From the NCBI RefSeq assembly GCF_036231945.1, contig NZ_CP109599.1, positions 6,165,501 to 6,229,500 on the forward strand: a stretch of DNA of 64,000 nt, given 5' to 3'. The notes beneath the pieces were generated by a model that ran no database searches, was not told the origin of the DNA, and saw only the letters and a program-made list of their open reading frames with translations. Of the stretch, positions 25,374 through 34,221 are shown one piece after another. The first letter of the stretch is position 1. Every line of letters begins with the position of its first letter. A program made the translations under genes and the position numbers. The stretch comes from Streptomyces sp. NBC_01429 (GTDB taxonomy: Bacteria; Actinomycetota; Actinomycetes; Streptomycetales; Streptomycetaceae).

Positions 25374-27449
25374 TCAGCGCGCCGAGGCCTCAAGAGATTC
25401 CCGGGCGGCGGCGGTGACCGCGTCCGCGGTGAAGCCGAACTCGCGGAAGAGGATCTTCGCGTCGGCCGAGGCTCCGAAGTGCTCCAGCGAGACGATGCGA
25501 CCGGCGTCGCCCACGAAACGGTGCCAGGTCAGGCCGATGCCCGCCTCGACCGCCACGCGCGCCTTCACGGACGGCGGCAGCACGCTGTCCTTGTACGCCT
25601 GGTCCTGCTCGTCGAACCACTCCACCGACGGCATCGACACGACACGCGTCGGCACGCCCGCCGCCTGGAGCCGCTCGCGCGCCTCCACGGCCAGCTGCAC
25701 CTCGGAGCCCGTACCGATCAGCACGACCTGCGGCGCGCCGCCTTCGGCCTCGAACAGCACGTAACCGCCCTTGGCGGCATCCTCGTTGGCGTCGTACGTC
25801 GGCACGCCCTGGCGGGTGAGCGCCAGACCGTGCGGGGCGCCCTTGTCGTGGCGCTTGAGGATCTCGCGCCAGGCGATCGCCGTCTCGTTGGCGTCGGCCG
25901 GGCGGACGATGTTGAGGCCCGGGATGGCGCGCAGCGCGGCCAGCTGCTCGACCGGCTGGTGGGTCGGGCCGTCCTCGCCGAGACCGATCGAGTCGTGCGT
26001 CCACACGTAGGTCACCGGGAGCTTCATCAGCGCGGCGAGCCGGACGGGCGGACGCATGTAGTCGGAGAACACCAGGAAGGTGCCGCCGTAGATACGGGTG
26101 TTGCCGTGCAGCGAGATGCCGTTCATCGTCGAGCCCATGGCGTGCTCGCGGATGCCGTAGTGCACGGTGCGGCCGTACGGGTCGGCCTCCGGCAGCGGGT
26201 TGCCCGCCGGGAGGAACGACGACGTCTTGTCGATGGTGGTGTTGTTCGAGCCGGCCAGGTCGGCCGAGCCGCCCCACAGCTCGGGGATGACCTCACCGAG
26301 CGCCTGGAGGACCTTGCCGGACGCGGCGCGCGTCGCGACGGACTTGCCGGTCTCGAAGGCGGGGAGCTTCTCCTCCCAGCCGGCGGGCAGTTCACCCGCG
26401 CGCACCCGGTCGAACGTCTGCGCGCGCTCCGGGTTGGCGGTGCGCCAGGCGGCGAACGCCTTGTCCCACTCACGACGCGCCTCACGGCCGCGGTCGAGGG
26501 CCTCACGGGTGTGCGTGATGACCTCGTCGGAGACGTCGAAGGACTTCTCGGGGTCGAAGCCGAGCACCTTCTTCGTCGCCGCGACCTCCTCGTCGCCGAG
26601 CGCCGAGCCGTGCGCGGCCTCGGTGTTCTGGGCGTGCGGGGCGGGCCAGGCGATGATCGAGCGGGCCGCGATGAACGAGGGCCGCTCGGTCTCGGCCTTG
26701 GCCGCCCGCAGCGCCTCGTACAGCCCCTGCGGGTCGAGGTCGCCGTCGGGCGACTGCGCCACACGCTGGACGTGCCAGCCGTACGCCTCGTACCGCTTGA
26801 TGGTGTCCTCGGAGACCGCGGTCTCCGTGTCGCCCTCGATGGAGATGTGATTGTCGTCCCAGAGCAGGACGAGGTTGCCGAGCTTCTGGTGCCCGGCCAG
26901 CGAGGACGCCTCCGCGGAGACACCTTCCTGGAGGCAGCCGTCACCGGCGATCGCGAAGATGGTGTGGTCGAAGGGGGACGTGCCGGGGGCGGCGTCCGGG
27001 TCGTACAGGCCACGCTCGTAGCGGGCGGCCATGGCCATGCCCACGGCGTTGGCGACCCCCTGCCCGAGCGGGCCGGTGGTCGTCTCCACACCGACGGTGT
27101 GTCCGTGCTCCGGGTGTCCGGGGGTCTTCGAACCCCAGGTGCGGAAGGACTCCAGGTCGGAAAGCTCCAGGCCGTAGCCGGCCAGGTAGAGCTGGATGTA
27201 GAGCGTCAGCGACGAGTGACCCGCCGAGAGGATGAACCGGTCGCGGCCCGTCCACTGCGCGTCGGCGGGGTCGTGCCGCATGAGCTTCTGGAAGAGCAGA
27301 TACGCGGCGGGCGCGAGGCTCATGGCCGTACCCGGATGGCCGTTGCCGACCTTCTGTACGGAATCCATGGCCAGGACGCGGGCGGTGTCAACGGCCCGGC
27401 GGTCCGTTTCGGTCCACTCGAGGTCTGTGGTGGTCGGCTTGGTGCTCAC
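25374..27449 (-). CDS. tkt: Transketolase
   Basis: Thiamine-diphosphate enzyme of the non-oxidative pentose-phosphate pathway. 691 residues. N-terminal signature DSVQKVGNGHPGTAMSLAP (about residue 30); ThDP/Mg motif GDGCLQEGVSAEA to NLVLLWDDNHIS (about 165-195); pyrimidine domain with GIREHAMGSTMNGI (about 435) and SIGLGEDGPTHQPVEQL (about 485). GTG start read from 27449. First gene of the tkt-tal-zwf-opcA-pgl operon, divergent from ctaB. Confidence 0.97.
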   Translation of the reverse strand: MSTKPTTTDLEWTETDRRAVDTARVLAMDSVQKVGNGHPGTAMSLAPAAYLLFQKLMRHDPADAQWTGRDRFILSAGHSSLTLYIQLYLAGYGLELSDLESFRTWGSKTPGHPEHGHTVGVETTTGPLGQGVANAVGMAMAARYERGLYDPDAAPGTSPFDHTIFAIAGDGCLQEGVSAEASSLAGHQKLGNLVLLWDDNHISIEGDTETAVSEDTIKRYEAYGWHVQRVAQSPDGDLDPQGLYEALRAAKAETERPSFIAARSIIAWPAPHAQNTEAAHGSALGDEEVAATKKVLGFDPEKSFDVSDEVITHTREALDRGREARREWDKAFAAWRTANPERAQTFDRVRAGELPAGWEEKLPAFETGKSVATRAASGKVLQALGEVIPELWGGSADLAGSNNTTIDKTSSFLPAGNPLPEADPYGRTVHYGIREHAMGSTMNGISLHGNTRIYGGTFLVFSDYMRPPVRLAALMKLPVTYVWTHDSIGLGEDGPTHQPVEQLAALRAIPGLNIVRPADANETAIAWREILKRHDKGAPHGLALTRQGVPTYDANEDAAKGGYVLFEAEGGAPQVVLIGTGSEVQLAVEARERLQAAGVPTRVVSMPSVEWFDEQDQAYKDSVLPPSVKARVAVEAGIGLTWHRFVGDAGRIVSLEHFGASADAKILFREFGFTADAVTAAARESLEASAR

Positions 27450-27765
27450 CCTGAGTCAGGGCTCCTCTCCACATGTTCGAATCCCGGTGTCTTTGGGCGC
27501 ACCGGTTCGCTGTCGAGCCTACCCGCAGCATCTGGCATCTTTCCGAGCGCGTTTCCAGGGTGCGGTGCGGGTGAGGACTTCGCCTCTCGGCAGGCTCTCG
27601 GCAGGGTGTACGGGCCGTGTCCGCAGGGCGTTCAACACGAGTTCCGGTGACCCGACCCCCGCGAGGATCGGCATGCGGGCAACGTCTAGAGTGGCGTGGT
27701 ACGCGCAGGTCTTTACCGGGACTTAACGCCGGTGGCTTGCTGGGATTTCTCTGTCAGGGGTGTGC
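27450..27765. other. Divergent tkt-ctaB intergenic region
   Basis: 316 bp with no supported gene. It must carry both promoters. On the ctaB side TAGAGT at 27687-27692 is a plausible HrdB-type -10, and CAGGGG precedes the ctaB GTG. On the tkt side TAGGCT read on the minus strand near 27515-27520 is a candidate -10. CGAACATGTG near 27475 (minus strand) matches only the left half of an SOS box. Confidence 0.45.
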
Positions 27766-28713
27766 GTGACGGCCGTCGAGTCCCGACCCGCAGGGGTCGT
27801 TCTGACTCCGAGCTCGGGTGGCCATCGGCCGTTCGGGGCCCGCGTCAAAGCGTTCGTGGCGCTGACCAAGCCGCGAATCATCGAACTACTGCTCATCACC
27901 ACTGTTCCGGTGATGTTCCTGGCTCAGCAAGGCGTGCCGGATCTCTGGCTGGTACTCGCCACGTGCGTCGGCGGTTATCTCTCCGCCGGCGGCGCCAACG
28001 CGCTGAACATGTATATCGACCGCGATATCGACGCCCTGATGGACCGTACGTCGCAGCGCCCCCTGGTCACCGGAATGGTGTCGCCGCGCGAGGGATTGGT
28101 CTTCGGACTCACCCTCGCGGTGATCTCCACTCTCTGGCTCGGATTCCTGGTCAATTGGCTCTCCGCCTGGCTGGCACTGGGCGCACTGCTTTTCTACGTC
28201 GTCGTCTACACGATGATTCTCAAGAGGCGCACTTCACAGAACATCGTGTGGGGCGGTATCGCGGGCTGTCTGCCGGTACTCATCGGCTGGTCGTCCGTCA
28301 CCGACTCGATGTCCTGGGCCGCCGTCATCCTCTTTCTCGTGATGTTCTTCTGGACGCCGCCGCACTACTGGCCGCTGTCCATGAAGGTCAAGGACGACTA
28401 CGCGAGGGTCGGCGTCCCGATGCTTCCCGTCGTGGCGACCAACCGGGTGGTGGCGCGGCAGATCGTCCTCTACAGCTGGGTGATGGTCGCCGTCTCGCTG
28501 CTGCTGACCCCGCTGGGCTACACCGGCTGGTTCTACACGACGGTGGCGCTGCTGGCGGGCGGCTTCTGGCTGTGGGAGGCGCACAGCCTGCACTCCCGCG
28601 CCAAGGCGGGCAAAGAGGGCGCCAAGCTCAAGGAGATGCGGCTGTTCCACTGGTCCATCACCTATGTGTCGCTGCTCTTCGTCGCGGTCGCGGTGGATCC
28701 CTTCCTGCGCTGA
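27766..28713 (+). CDS. ctaB: Protohaem IX farnesyltransferase (haem O synthase)
   Basis: UbiA-family membrane enzyme that farnesylates haem B to haem O for the aa3 oxidase. 315 residues with about eight or nine transmembrane helices. The diagnostic prenyl-diphosphate/Mg motif is NMYIDRDIDALMDRT (about residue 85), preceded by LTKPRIIELLL; the second Asp-rich loop is KVKDDYARVGVPMLPVV (about 210). GTG 27766 has CAGGGG at proper spacing; GTG 27760 is an alternative. ctaA, the next pathway enzyme, is 1.7 kb away on the other strand. Confidence 0.95.
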   Translation: MTAVESRPAGVVLTPSSGGHRPFGARVKAFVALTKPRIIELLLITTVPVMFLAQQGVPDLWLVLATCVGGYLSAGGANALNMYIDRDIDALMDRTSQRPLVTGMVSPREGLVFGLTLAVISTLWLGFLVNWLSAWLALGALLFYVVVYTMILKRRTSQNIVWGGIAGCLPVLIGWSSVTDSMSWAAVILFLVMFFWTPPHYWPLSMKVKDDYARVGVPMLPVVATNRVVARQIVLYSWVMVAVSLLLTPLGYTGWFYTTVALLAGGFWLWEAHSLHSRAKAGKEGAKLKEMRLFHWSITYVSLLFVAVAVDPFLR

Positions 28714-28776
28714 CCGGCCGCTCGTTCTCTATTTTCTTCCTACCCGTTCTCGCTACCCGTCGGTAGCATCCCTTTC

Positions 28777-29163
28777 ATGGCAGAGAACCAGCAGGTCGAC
28801 GAGAACGACGGCGGCAGCCGGAGCGACGAGGACCGGGCCCTCGCCCGGCGCGAGGCGCGCGCGGGCCGCAGGGCCGCCCGGCTCGCCAGGCGGATCGACG
28901 CGTTCGCCCGCGAGCACGGCGGCGCCGAGGGCCAGCTCGCCTACATCGGGCAGGCGGGCACCCGGATCGTGCTCGTCGGCGAGGACGGCGCGTGGGGCGA
29001 CCTCGTCGCCCCGACCCACGACATCGCGCGTGGCGCGGCCGAGCGGGCGGGCCTTACGCTCCACGAGTCCTTCGACGGAGAGTTCGCCGCCAAGGTGCGC
29101 ACCGGACCGTACGAGTGGAACCGGATGGCCGGACTCCAGATCGGTGGACGCCGGAGCGCCTGA
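28777..29163 (+). CDS. Conserved actinobacterial protein of unknown function
   Basis: 128 residues, no domain I recognise. The first 50 residues are highly charged (RR-AR repeats, probably helical); the rest, with AYIGQAGTRIVLVGEDGAWG and VRTGPYEWNRMAGLQIGG, looks like a small compact alpha/beta domain. A -10-like TAGCAT (28764-28769) lies 7 bp before the ATG with no RBS, suggesting a leaderless message. It lies between ctaB and an amidohydrolase-like gene. Confidence 0.75.
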   Translation: MAENQQVDENDGGSRSDEDRALARREARAGRRAARLARRIDAFAREHGGAEGQLAYIGQAGTRIVLVGEDGAWGDLVAPTHDIARGAAERAGLTLHESFDGEFAAKVRTGPYEWNRMAGLQIGGRRSA

Positions 29164-29225
29164 GGCGCCCGGCACCGGCGGGAGCGCCACCCGACCGGGG
29201 GCTCATCCGTTAGGACTACAGGAGG

Positions 29226-29250
29226 ACGCCGGCCGGCGAGCGGCCGGCGT
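29226..29250 (+). terminator. Strong GC hairpin after the unknown 128-aa gene
   Basis: ACGCCGGCCG (29226-29235) pairs perfectly with CGGCCGGCGT (29241-29250), loop GCGAG. It is 63 bp after one stop and 25 bp before the next start, so it could end the first transcript or sit in the leader of the amidohydrolase-like gene. Confidence 0.6.
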
Positions 29251-29274
29251 TCCAGGTCCACGACGGGAATCCCG

Positions 29275-30417
29275 ATGATCGAAACAGCGTCCCTGGTGGA
29301 CCAGTACTGCCACGGTGTCCTCCGTACGGAGCTGGGCCTCGGCACGTTCGAGACACAGCTCGGCGGGGCGGTGGGACAGCCCGCGGCCGGCACCACCTTC
29401 TTCGACACCCAGACCGGGTTCGCGGTACGGCGCTGGTGCCCGCCGTTACTCGGGCTGGAACCGCACTGCCCGCCCGCCCACTACCTGGCGCGCCGCCGGG
29501 AACTCGGCGCGCTCGAAACCGGGCGCAGACTGCTGCGCTCCACCGGGATCTCCGCCTATCTGGTGGACACCGGGCTCCCCGGCGACCCGGCGGCGCCCGG
29601 CGATCTGGCGGGCCCCGGTGAGACGGCCGCCGTGGGCGCGGCGGCCGGCCACGAGATCGTCCGGCTGGAACGTCTCGCCGAACGCGTCGCGGATGTCTCG
29701 GGCGGCGCCAGCACCTTCCTGGCGGGCCTGGCCGAGTCCGTGCACCACGCCGCGGCGACGGCCGTCGCCTTCAGCTCGGTCAGCGCCACGGCCCACGGCG
29801 GCGTCCTCGCGCCGGAGCCGCCGGGCCCCGGCGCGGTCAGGGGCGCGGCCGTGCGGTGGCTGACCGGGCGCCGGGCGGGCGGGCGGCTCACCGACCCCCT
29901 GCTCGTGCGCCATCTGCTCTGGACCGCCATCGGCACGGGGCTGCCGCTGCAACTGCGCCCCGGTGACCGGGACGACGCGTTCCCGGGGACCGGCACCGAC
30001 AGCGCCGATCCGGTGCCGCTCACCGCTTTCGCGGCGGCCACGGCCGGACTCGGCGCCGATCTCGTACTCCTCGGCCGCTACCCGTACCACCGGCAGGCGG
30101 CGCATCTGGCGAGCGTCTTCCCGCACGTGTACGCCGATCTGGGCACCGCGCTCACCCGCACGGGGGCCGGGGCCGCCGCCGTACTCGCCCAGATGCTGGA
30201 CGTCGCGCCGTTCGGGAAGCTGATGTTCTCCAGCGGCTCGCGCGGACTGCCCGAACTGCACGTGGTGGCGGCCCAGACCTTCCGGGAGGCGCTGGAGCGG
30301 GTCCTCGGCGGCTGGGTCGCCGACGGGGCGTGGTCGCCCGGAGACGCCCGGCGGGTCGCGGGGATGATCGCCGGGGGCAACGCCCGCCGCGTGTACGGAC
30401 TTCCGGCGGCGGGCTGA
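29275..30417 (+). CDS. Amidohydrolase-2-like TIM-barrel protein, possibly lacking a metal ligand
   Basis: 380 residues. The N-terminus LVDQYCHGVLRTEL aligns with the metal-binding start of FluG/amidohydrolase-2 proteins, where DHHCHG is usual; here the first histidine of the H-x-H pair appears to be Tyr. The end FGKLMFSSGSRGLPELH matches the usual FGxLLFSSDxxxxPE strand, with Ser where the catalytic Asp is common, followed by the C-terminal helix FREALERVLGGWV and ARRVYGL. The fold is likely; hydrolase activity is doubtful from the visible residues. Confidence 0.75.
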   Translation: MIETASLVDQYCHGVLRTELGLGTFETQLGGAVGQPAAGTTFFDTQTGFAVRRWCPPLLGLEPHCPPAHYLARRRELGALETGRRLLRSTGISAYLVDTGLPGDPAAPGDLAGPGETAAVGAAAGHEIVRLERLAERVADVSGGASTFLAGLAESVHHAAATAVAFSSVSATAHGGVLAPEPPGPGAVRGAAVRWLTGRRAGGRLTDPLLVRHLLWTAIGTGLPLQLRPGDRDDAFPGTGTDSADPVPLTAFAAATAGLGADLVLLGRYPYHRQAAHLASVFPHVYADLGTALTRTGAGAAAVLAQMLDVAPFGKLMFSSGSRGLPELHVVAAQTFREALERVLGGWVADGAWSPGDARRVAGMIAGGNARRVYGLPAAG

Positions 30418-30447
30418 GAGCGGGACGAGGGCCGGGCCGACCGGGGG

Positions 30448-31419
30448 TCAGACCGTCGACAGCGCCGGATCCGTCGGCTGGGCCGGGATCTCCGCCGTGG
30501 TGTGCGGGCGCTCCCGGGTGCTCATCGCGACCCGCAGCACGGCGATCCACACCAGGCACGAGCCGAGCATGTGGATCCCGACCAGGATCTCCGGGGTGTC
30601 GGTGAAGTACTGCACATAGCCGATGGCGCCCTGCGCGAGCAGCACCAGCAGCAGATCCCGGGCCCGCGCCCGGGTGTCGAGCGGGGCGTCCACCACGCGC
30701 AGCGTCAGCCACATCGCCACCGCCAGCGCGCAGACGACCCAGGCGAACACCGCGTGCACATGGGCGGCGGTCACATAGTCGAACGGCATCCTCGGCACGT
30801 CGCTGCTGTCGCCCGCGTGCCGGCCCGACCCCGTCACCGTCGTACCCGCCGCGATCAGTATCACCGAGGAGACGACCAGCGCCCAGGACAGCTTGCGCAC
30901 CGGACGCGGGACGCGCGGGCGGGGAGCGCCGTCGCCCTCGTGGGTGCGCAGCCAGGTGAGCGTGGTGACGGTGAGCAGGGCGCTGGCGAGGAGGAAGTGA
31001 CCTGCCACGGTCCACGGGTTGAGGGCCGTCAGCACCGTGATGCCGCCGATGACACCGTTGCCCATCACCAGCCAGAACTGCGACCAGGCGAGCCTGGTCA
31101 GCCCGGGGCGCCGGGGCTTCACGGAGCGCGCCGCGATGATCGCCCAGCCCACGGCCGCGCACAGGACGTACGTCAGCATCCGGTTGCCGAACTCGATCGC
31201 GCCGTGCAGGCCCTGCTCCGGCGTGGCGATGAGGCTGTCGTCCGTGCACTTGGGCCAGGTGTCGCAGCCGAGACCGGAACCGGTCAGCCGCACCGCGCCG
31301 CCGGTCACGACGATGGCCACGCTCATCACGACGGCGGTGAGCGCGGCGCGGCGCAGAATGCGGGGTGAAGGTGTCCAGCGCTGAGCGATATACGCGAGGG
31401 GGTTCAACACGGCCACCAT
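30448..31419 (-). CDS. ctaA: Haem A synthase (CtaA/COX15)
   Basis: Oxidises haem O to haem A. 323 residues, eight predicted helices in two four-helix bundles. Conserved features: TGGAVRLTGSGLGCDTWPKC near residue 40 (with the paired Cys), HGAIEFGNRMLTY near 72, and haem-ligand histidines in VAGHFLLA, AAHVHAVFAW and VGIHMLGS. ATG read from 31419; a GTG three codons in (31410) lies 7 bp after TACGAT and may be the true leaderless start. It pairs functionally with ctaB. Confidence 0.94.
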   Translation of the reverse strand: MVAVLNPLAYIAQRWTPSPRILRRAALTAVVMSVAIVVTGGAVRLTGSGLGCDTWPKCTDDSLIATPEQGLHGAIEFGNRMLTYVLCAAVGWAIIAARSVKPRRPGLTRLAWSQFWLVMGNGVIGGITVLTALNPWTVAGHFLLASALLTVTTLTWLRTHEGDGAPRPRVPRPVRKLSWALVVSSVILIAAGTTVTGSGRHAGDSSDVPRMPFDYVTAAHVHAVFAWVVCALAVAMWLTLRVVDAPLDTRARARDLLLVLLAQGAIGYVQYFTDTPEILVGIHMLGSCLVWIAVLRVAMSTRERPHTTAEIPAQPTDPALSTV

Positions 31420-31516
31420 CGTAGGACGGCGCTTGTGCAGGATTTCACGAGGGGTACGTACGGCACGTTTCGCCTCGTGGGAGCGGGTCCCGGCGCCTTC
31501 GCCGACCGGGTCCCGG

Positions 31517-32317
31517 CTACTCCCAGCGGAAGAACCGGCCGGCCGCGCCGAGCCCCAGTACCGCCCACACGGCGAGGATCCCCAGATCGCCCCACGGCAT
31601 CGCCGCGCCGTGCTGGAGGACGTCCCGCAGCCCCTCGGAGAGCGCCGAGATCGGCAGCAGCCCGAGGACCGAGGCCGCCGCGTCCGGGAACTTGTCCAGC
31701 GGCACGATCACCCCGCCGCCCATCAGCAGCAGCAGGAAGACCAGGTTCGCCGCCGCCAGGGTCGCCTCCGCCCTGAGCGTGCCCGCCATCAGCAGCCCGA
31801 TCCCGGAGAACGCCGCCGTGCCCAGCACGAGCAGCAGCAGCACGGCGAACGGATTGCCGTGCGGCGACCAGCCGAGCGCGAAGGCGATCACCGCGAGCAG
31901 CACGATCTGGAACACCTCGGTGGCCAGTACGGAGAACGACTTCGCCGTCATCAGCGCCCAGCGCGGCAGCGGCGACACCGCGAGCCGCTTGAGCACCCCG
32001 TACCGCCGCTCGAAGCCCGTCGCGATGGCCTGGCCGGTGAAGGCCGTGGACATCACGGCCAGCGCGAGGATGCCAGGAGCGAGGAAGTCGACCGCCGCGC
32101 CCGAACCGGTGTCGACGATGTCCACCGTCGAGAAGAGCACCAGCAGCAGCGACGGGATGATCACCGTCAGCAGCAGTTGCTCGCCGTTGCGCAGCAGCAG
32201 CTTCGTCTCGAACGCCGTCTGTGCCGCGATCATCCGGAGCAGCGGGGCCGCTCCGGGCGCCGGGGCGTACGCGCCGGCGCCCGCGTGGGTCCCCGTGTCG
32301 GGGGTCCCTGTGCTCAT
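31517..32317 (-). CDS. ABC-2-type transporter permease
   Basis: 266 residues with about six transmembrane helices: RNGEQLLLTVIIPSLLLVLF, then FLAPGILALAVMSTAFTGQA, FQIVLLAVIAFALGW and LVFLLLLMGGGVIVPLDKFP. The pattern GFERRYGVLKRLAVSPLPR is the conserved cytosolic loop of DrrB-like drug exporters. ATG read from 32317 overlaps the ATPase gene stop by 4 bp. The substrate is unknown, and no biosynthetic genes lie nearby. Confidence 0.92.
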   Translation of the reverse strand: MSTGTPDTGTHAGAGAYAPAPGAAPLLRMIAAQTAFETKLLLRNGEQLLLTVIIPSLLLVLFSTVDIVDTGSGAAVDFLAPGILALAVMSTAFTGQAIATGFERRYGVLKRLAVSPLPRWALMTAKSFSVLATEVFQIVLLAVIAFALGWSPHGNPFAVLLLLVLGTAAFSGIGLLMAGTLRAEATLAAANLVFLLLLMGGGVIVPLDKFPDAAASVLGLLPISALSEGLRDVLQHGAAMPWGDLGILAVWAVLGLGAAGRFFRWE

Positions 32318-33264
32318 GGACGCAGCTCCTTGCCGGTCAGTTCGAGGAAGACGTCCTCCAGCGTGCGCCGCTCGACGGAGATCCCGTCCGCCATCACCCC
32401 GTGCTGCGCGCACCAGGAGGCCACCGTGGCCAGCAGCTGCGGATCGATCCCGCCGCTGATCCGGTACACGCCGGGCGACAGCTCGGCGGCGGCCGTGCCG
32501 TCGGGCAGGGCCTTCAGCAGGGAGCCGAGGTCGAGCGCGGGGCGGCCGGTGAAGCGCAGGGTGTTCTCCGCGCCGCCCCGGCACAGCTCCTCGGGGCTGC
32601 CCTGGGCGATGACCCGGCCCGCGTCGATGATCACGACATCGTCGGCCAGTGCCTCGGCCTCGTCCATGAAGTGCGTGGTCAGCACGGTGCCGACGCCGTC
32701 GGCGCGCAGCTCGCGGACCAGCTCCCAGGTGGAGCGGCGGGCCTGCGGGTCGAGCCCGGCGGTCGGCTCGTCCAGGAAGACCAGCTCGGGCCGGCCGACC
32801 ACCGCCAGCGCCAGCGCGAGCCGCTGCTGCTGGCCGCCGGAGAGCCGCCGGTAGGTGGTACGGCCGCAGCTGCCCAGGCCGAGGCGCTCGATCAGCGTGT
32901 CCACGTCCAGCGGGTGCGCGTGCAGCCGGGCCATGTGGCGCAGCATCTCGTCGGCGCGCGCGCCGGAGTACACGCCTCCGGACTGGAGCATCACGCCGAT
33001 GCGCGGGCGCAGCCGGGCGGCGTCGGCGACGGGGTCGAGGCCGAGGACGCGTACGGTCCCGGCGTCCGGGCGGCGGTATCCCTCGCAGGTCTCGACGGTG
33101 GTGGTCTTGCCCGCGCCGTTGGGGCCGAGCACGGCGGTGACCGTACCGGCGCGCACCACCAGGTCGAGGCCGTCGACCGCGGTCTTGGTCCCGTACCGCT
33201 TCACCAGCCCCCGTACCTCTACGAGACTGTCGGGCACGGAGCCACCCGGGGAGACCTGTTGCAT
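32314..33264 (-). CDS. ABC transporter ATP-binding protein (DrrA-like)
   Basis: 316 residues. Walker A GPNGAGKTTTVETCEGYRRP (about residue 49), Q-loop VMLQSGGVY, signature LSGGQQQRLALALAVVG (about 143), Walker B ELVFLDEPTAGLDP and H-loop TTHFMDEAE. The C-terminal ~90 residues form the DrrA-type regulatory extension ending SVERRTLEDVFLELTGKE. First gene of a two-gene exporter operon on the minus strand, divergent from sufR across about 190 bp. Confidence 0.94.
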   Translation of the reverse strand: MQQVSPGGSVPDSLVEVRGLVKRYGTKTAVDGLDLVVRAGTVTAVLGPNGAGKTTTVETCEGYRRPDAGTVRVLGLDPVADAARLRPRIGVMLQSGGVYSGARADEMLRHMARLHAHPLDVDTLIERLGLGSCGRTTYRRLSGGQQQRLALALAVVGRPELVFLDEPTAGLDPQARRSTWELVRELRADGVGTVLTTHFMDEAEALADDVVIIDAGRVIAQGSPEELCRGGAENTLRFTGRPALDLGSLLKALPDGTAAAELSPGVYRISGGIDPQLLATVASWCAQHGVMADGISVERRTLEDVFLELTGKELRP

Positions 33265-33437
33265 GCCCGGAAGTCTAGGGGGGCCTTTCCGGTGGATCGT
33301 GGCCGGGCCCGGCGGGGCGGAAACCCCGCGACCGCCCGCCGCCGGCCCGCTTCCGCCCTATTTCTTAGGTAACCCTTAGTGATGAAGGGCACCGTCGGCC
33401 GCGCGGGGCGGCGGTTGCCGCCGTCGAAGGAATTACG

Positions 33438-33451
33438 CAACAATGGCGTTG
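33438..33451. promoter_or_regulatory. SufR operator CAAC-N6-GTTG at the sufR start
   Basis: CAAC (33438-33441), six bases, GTTG (33448-33451) form a perfect dyad whose last base is the first base of the sufR GTG. This is the motif I recall as reported for Streptomyces SufR. TTGCCG (33415-33420) and AACAAT (33440-33445), 19 bp apart, would make a promoter whose -10 and start point are covered by the site, consistent with repression of a leaderless suf transcript. Confidence 0.75.
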
Positions 33452-34221
33452 TGAAATACGTTGGCGAGGCTCCCCAGGAGGAACTCGCGACCGGTGAGCA
33501 CTCCACTCGCAACCGGGTCGCGCGCTCCATCCTGGACCACGGCCCGTCCACCGTCTCCGAGCTGGCGGGGCGCCTCGGGCTCACTCAGGCCGCCGTCCGC
33601 CGCCATCTGGACGCCTTGGTCGCGGATTCCGTGGTGGAGCCGCGCGACCAGCGAGTCTACGGCTCACGAGGACGTGGCAGGCCCGCGAAGGCGTTCGCCC
33701 TGACCGACTGCGGCCGGGACGCCTTCGACCAGTCCTACGACCAGCTCGCCGCCGACGCCCTGCGCTGGATCGCCACCGCGGCCGGCGGCGGGGAGCGGGG
33801 CGAGGCCGCCGTGGCCGCCTTCGCCCGGGCCCGTATCGCCGACCAGGCCGAGGGCTACCGCTCGGCCGTCGAGGCCGCCGGTCCCGACGGGCGCACCAAG
33901 GCACTCGCCGAGGCGCTGAGCGCGGACGGGTACGCTGCTACGGCTCGCGGCGCGCCGAACCGGCAGGGCGAACAGCTCTGCCAGCACCACTGCCCGGTCG
34001 CGCATGTCGCCGAGCAGTTCCCCCAGCTGTGCGAGGCGGAGACGGAATTCTTCTCCCAGCTGCTCGGGACACATGTGCAGCGACTGGCCACCATCGCCCA
34101 CGGTGACGGTGTCTGCACGACGTTCATCCCCCGCGCCACTCCACAGCCACCACAGACTCCACCACCCGCACAGACCACCCATCACGCTTCTGAAAGCACA
34201 GCCGGGAGGAACCCCGCATGA
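33451..34221 (+). CDS. sufR: Iron-sulfur-sensing repressor SufR
   Basis: 256 residues from GTG 33451. Winged-helix DNA-binding part: TVSELAGRLGLTQAAVRRHL near residue 35 and the wing YGSRGRGRPAKAF. The C-domain carries cluster ligands spaced C-x3-C-x12-C-x27-C (CQHHCP..., QLCEAE..., GVCTTF), as in actinobacterial SufR that binds a 4Fe-4S cluster. It should repress the suf operon when its cluster is intact. An upstream ATG (33379) gives an unconserved extension. Its stop overlaps the sufB start (ATGA). The last 30 residues are Pro/Thr-rich. Confidence 0.92.
   Translation: MKYVGEAPQEELATGEHSTRNRVARSILDHGPSTVSELAGRLGLTQAAVRRHLDALVADSVVEPRDQRVYGSRGRGRPAKAFALTDCGRDAFDQSYDQLAADALRWIATAAGGGERGEAAVAAFARARIADQAEGYRSAVEAAGPDGRTKALAEALSADGYAATARGAPNRQGEQLCQHHCPVAHVAEQFPQLCEAETEFFSQLLGTHVQRLATIAHGDGVCTTFIPRATPQPPQTPPPAQTTHHASESTAGRNPA

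Noticed and set aside
27470..27485. SOS box upstream of tkt
   Set aside because: Only the left half (CGAACATGTG) fits; the right half has no match, and transketolase is not an expected SOS target.
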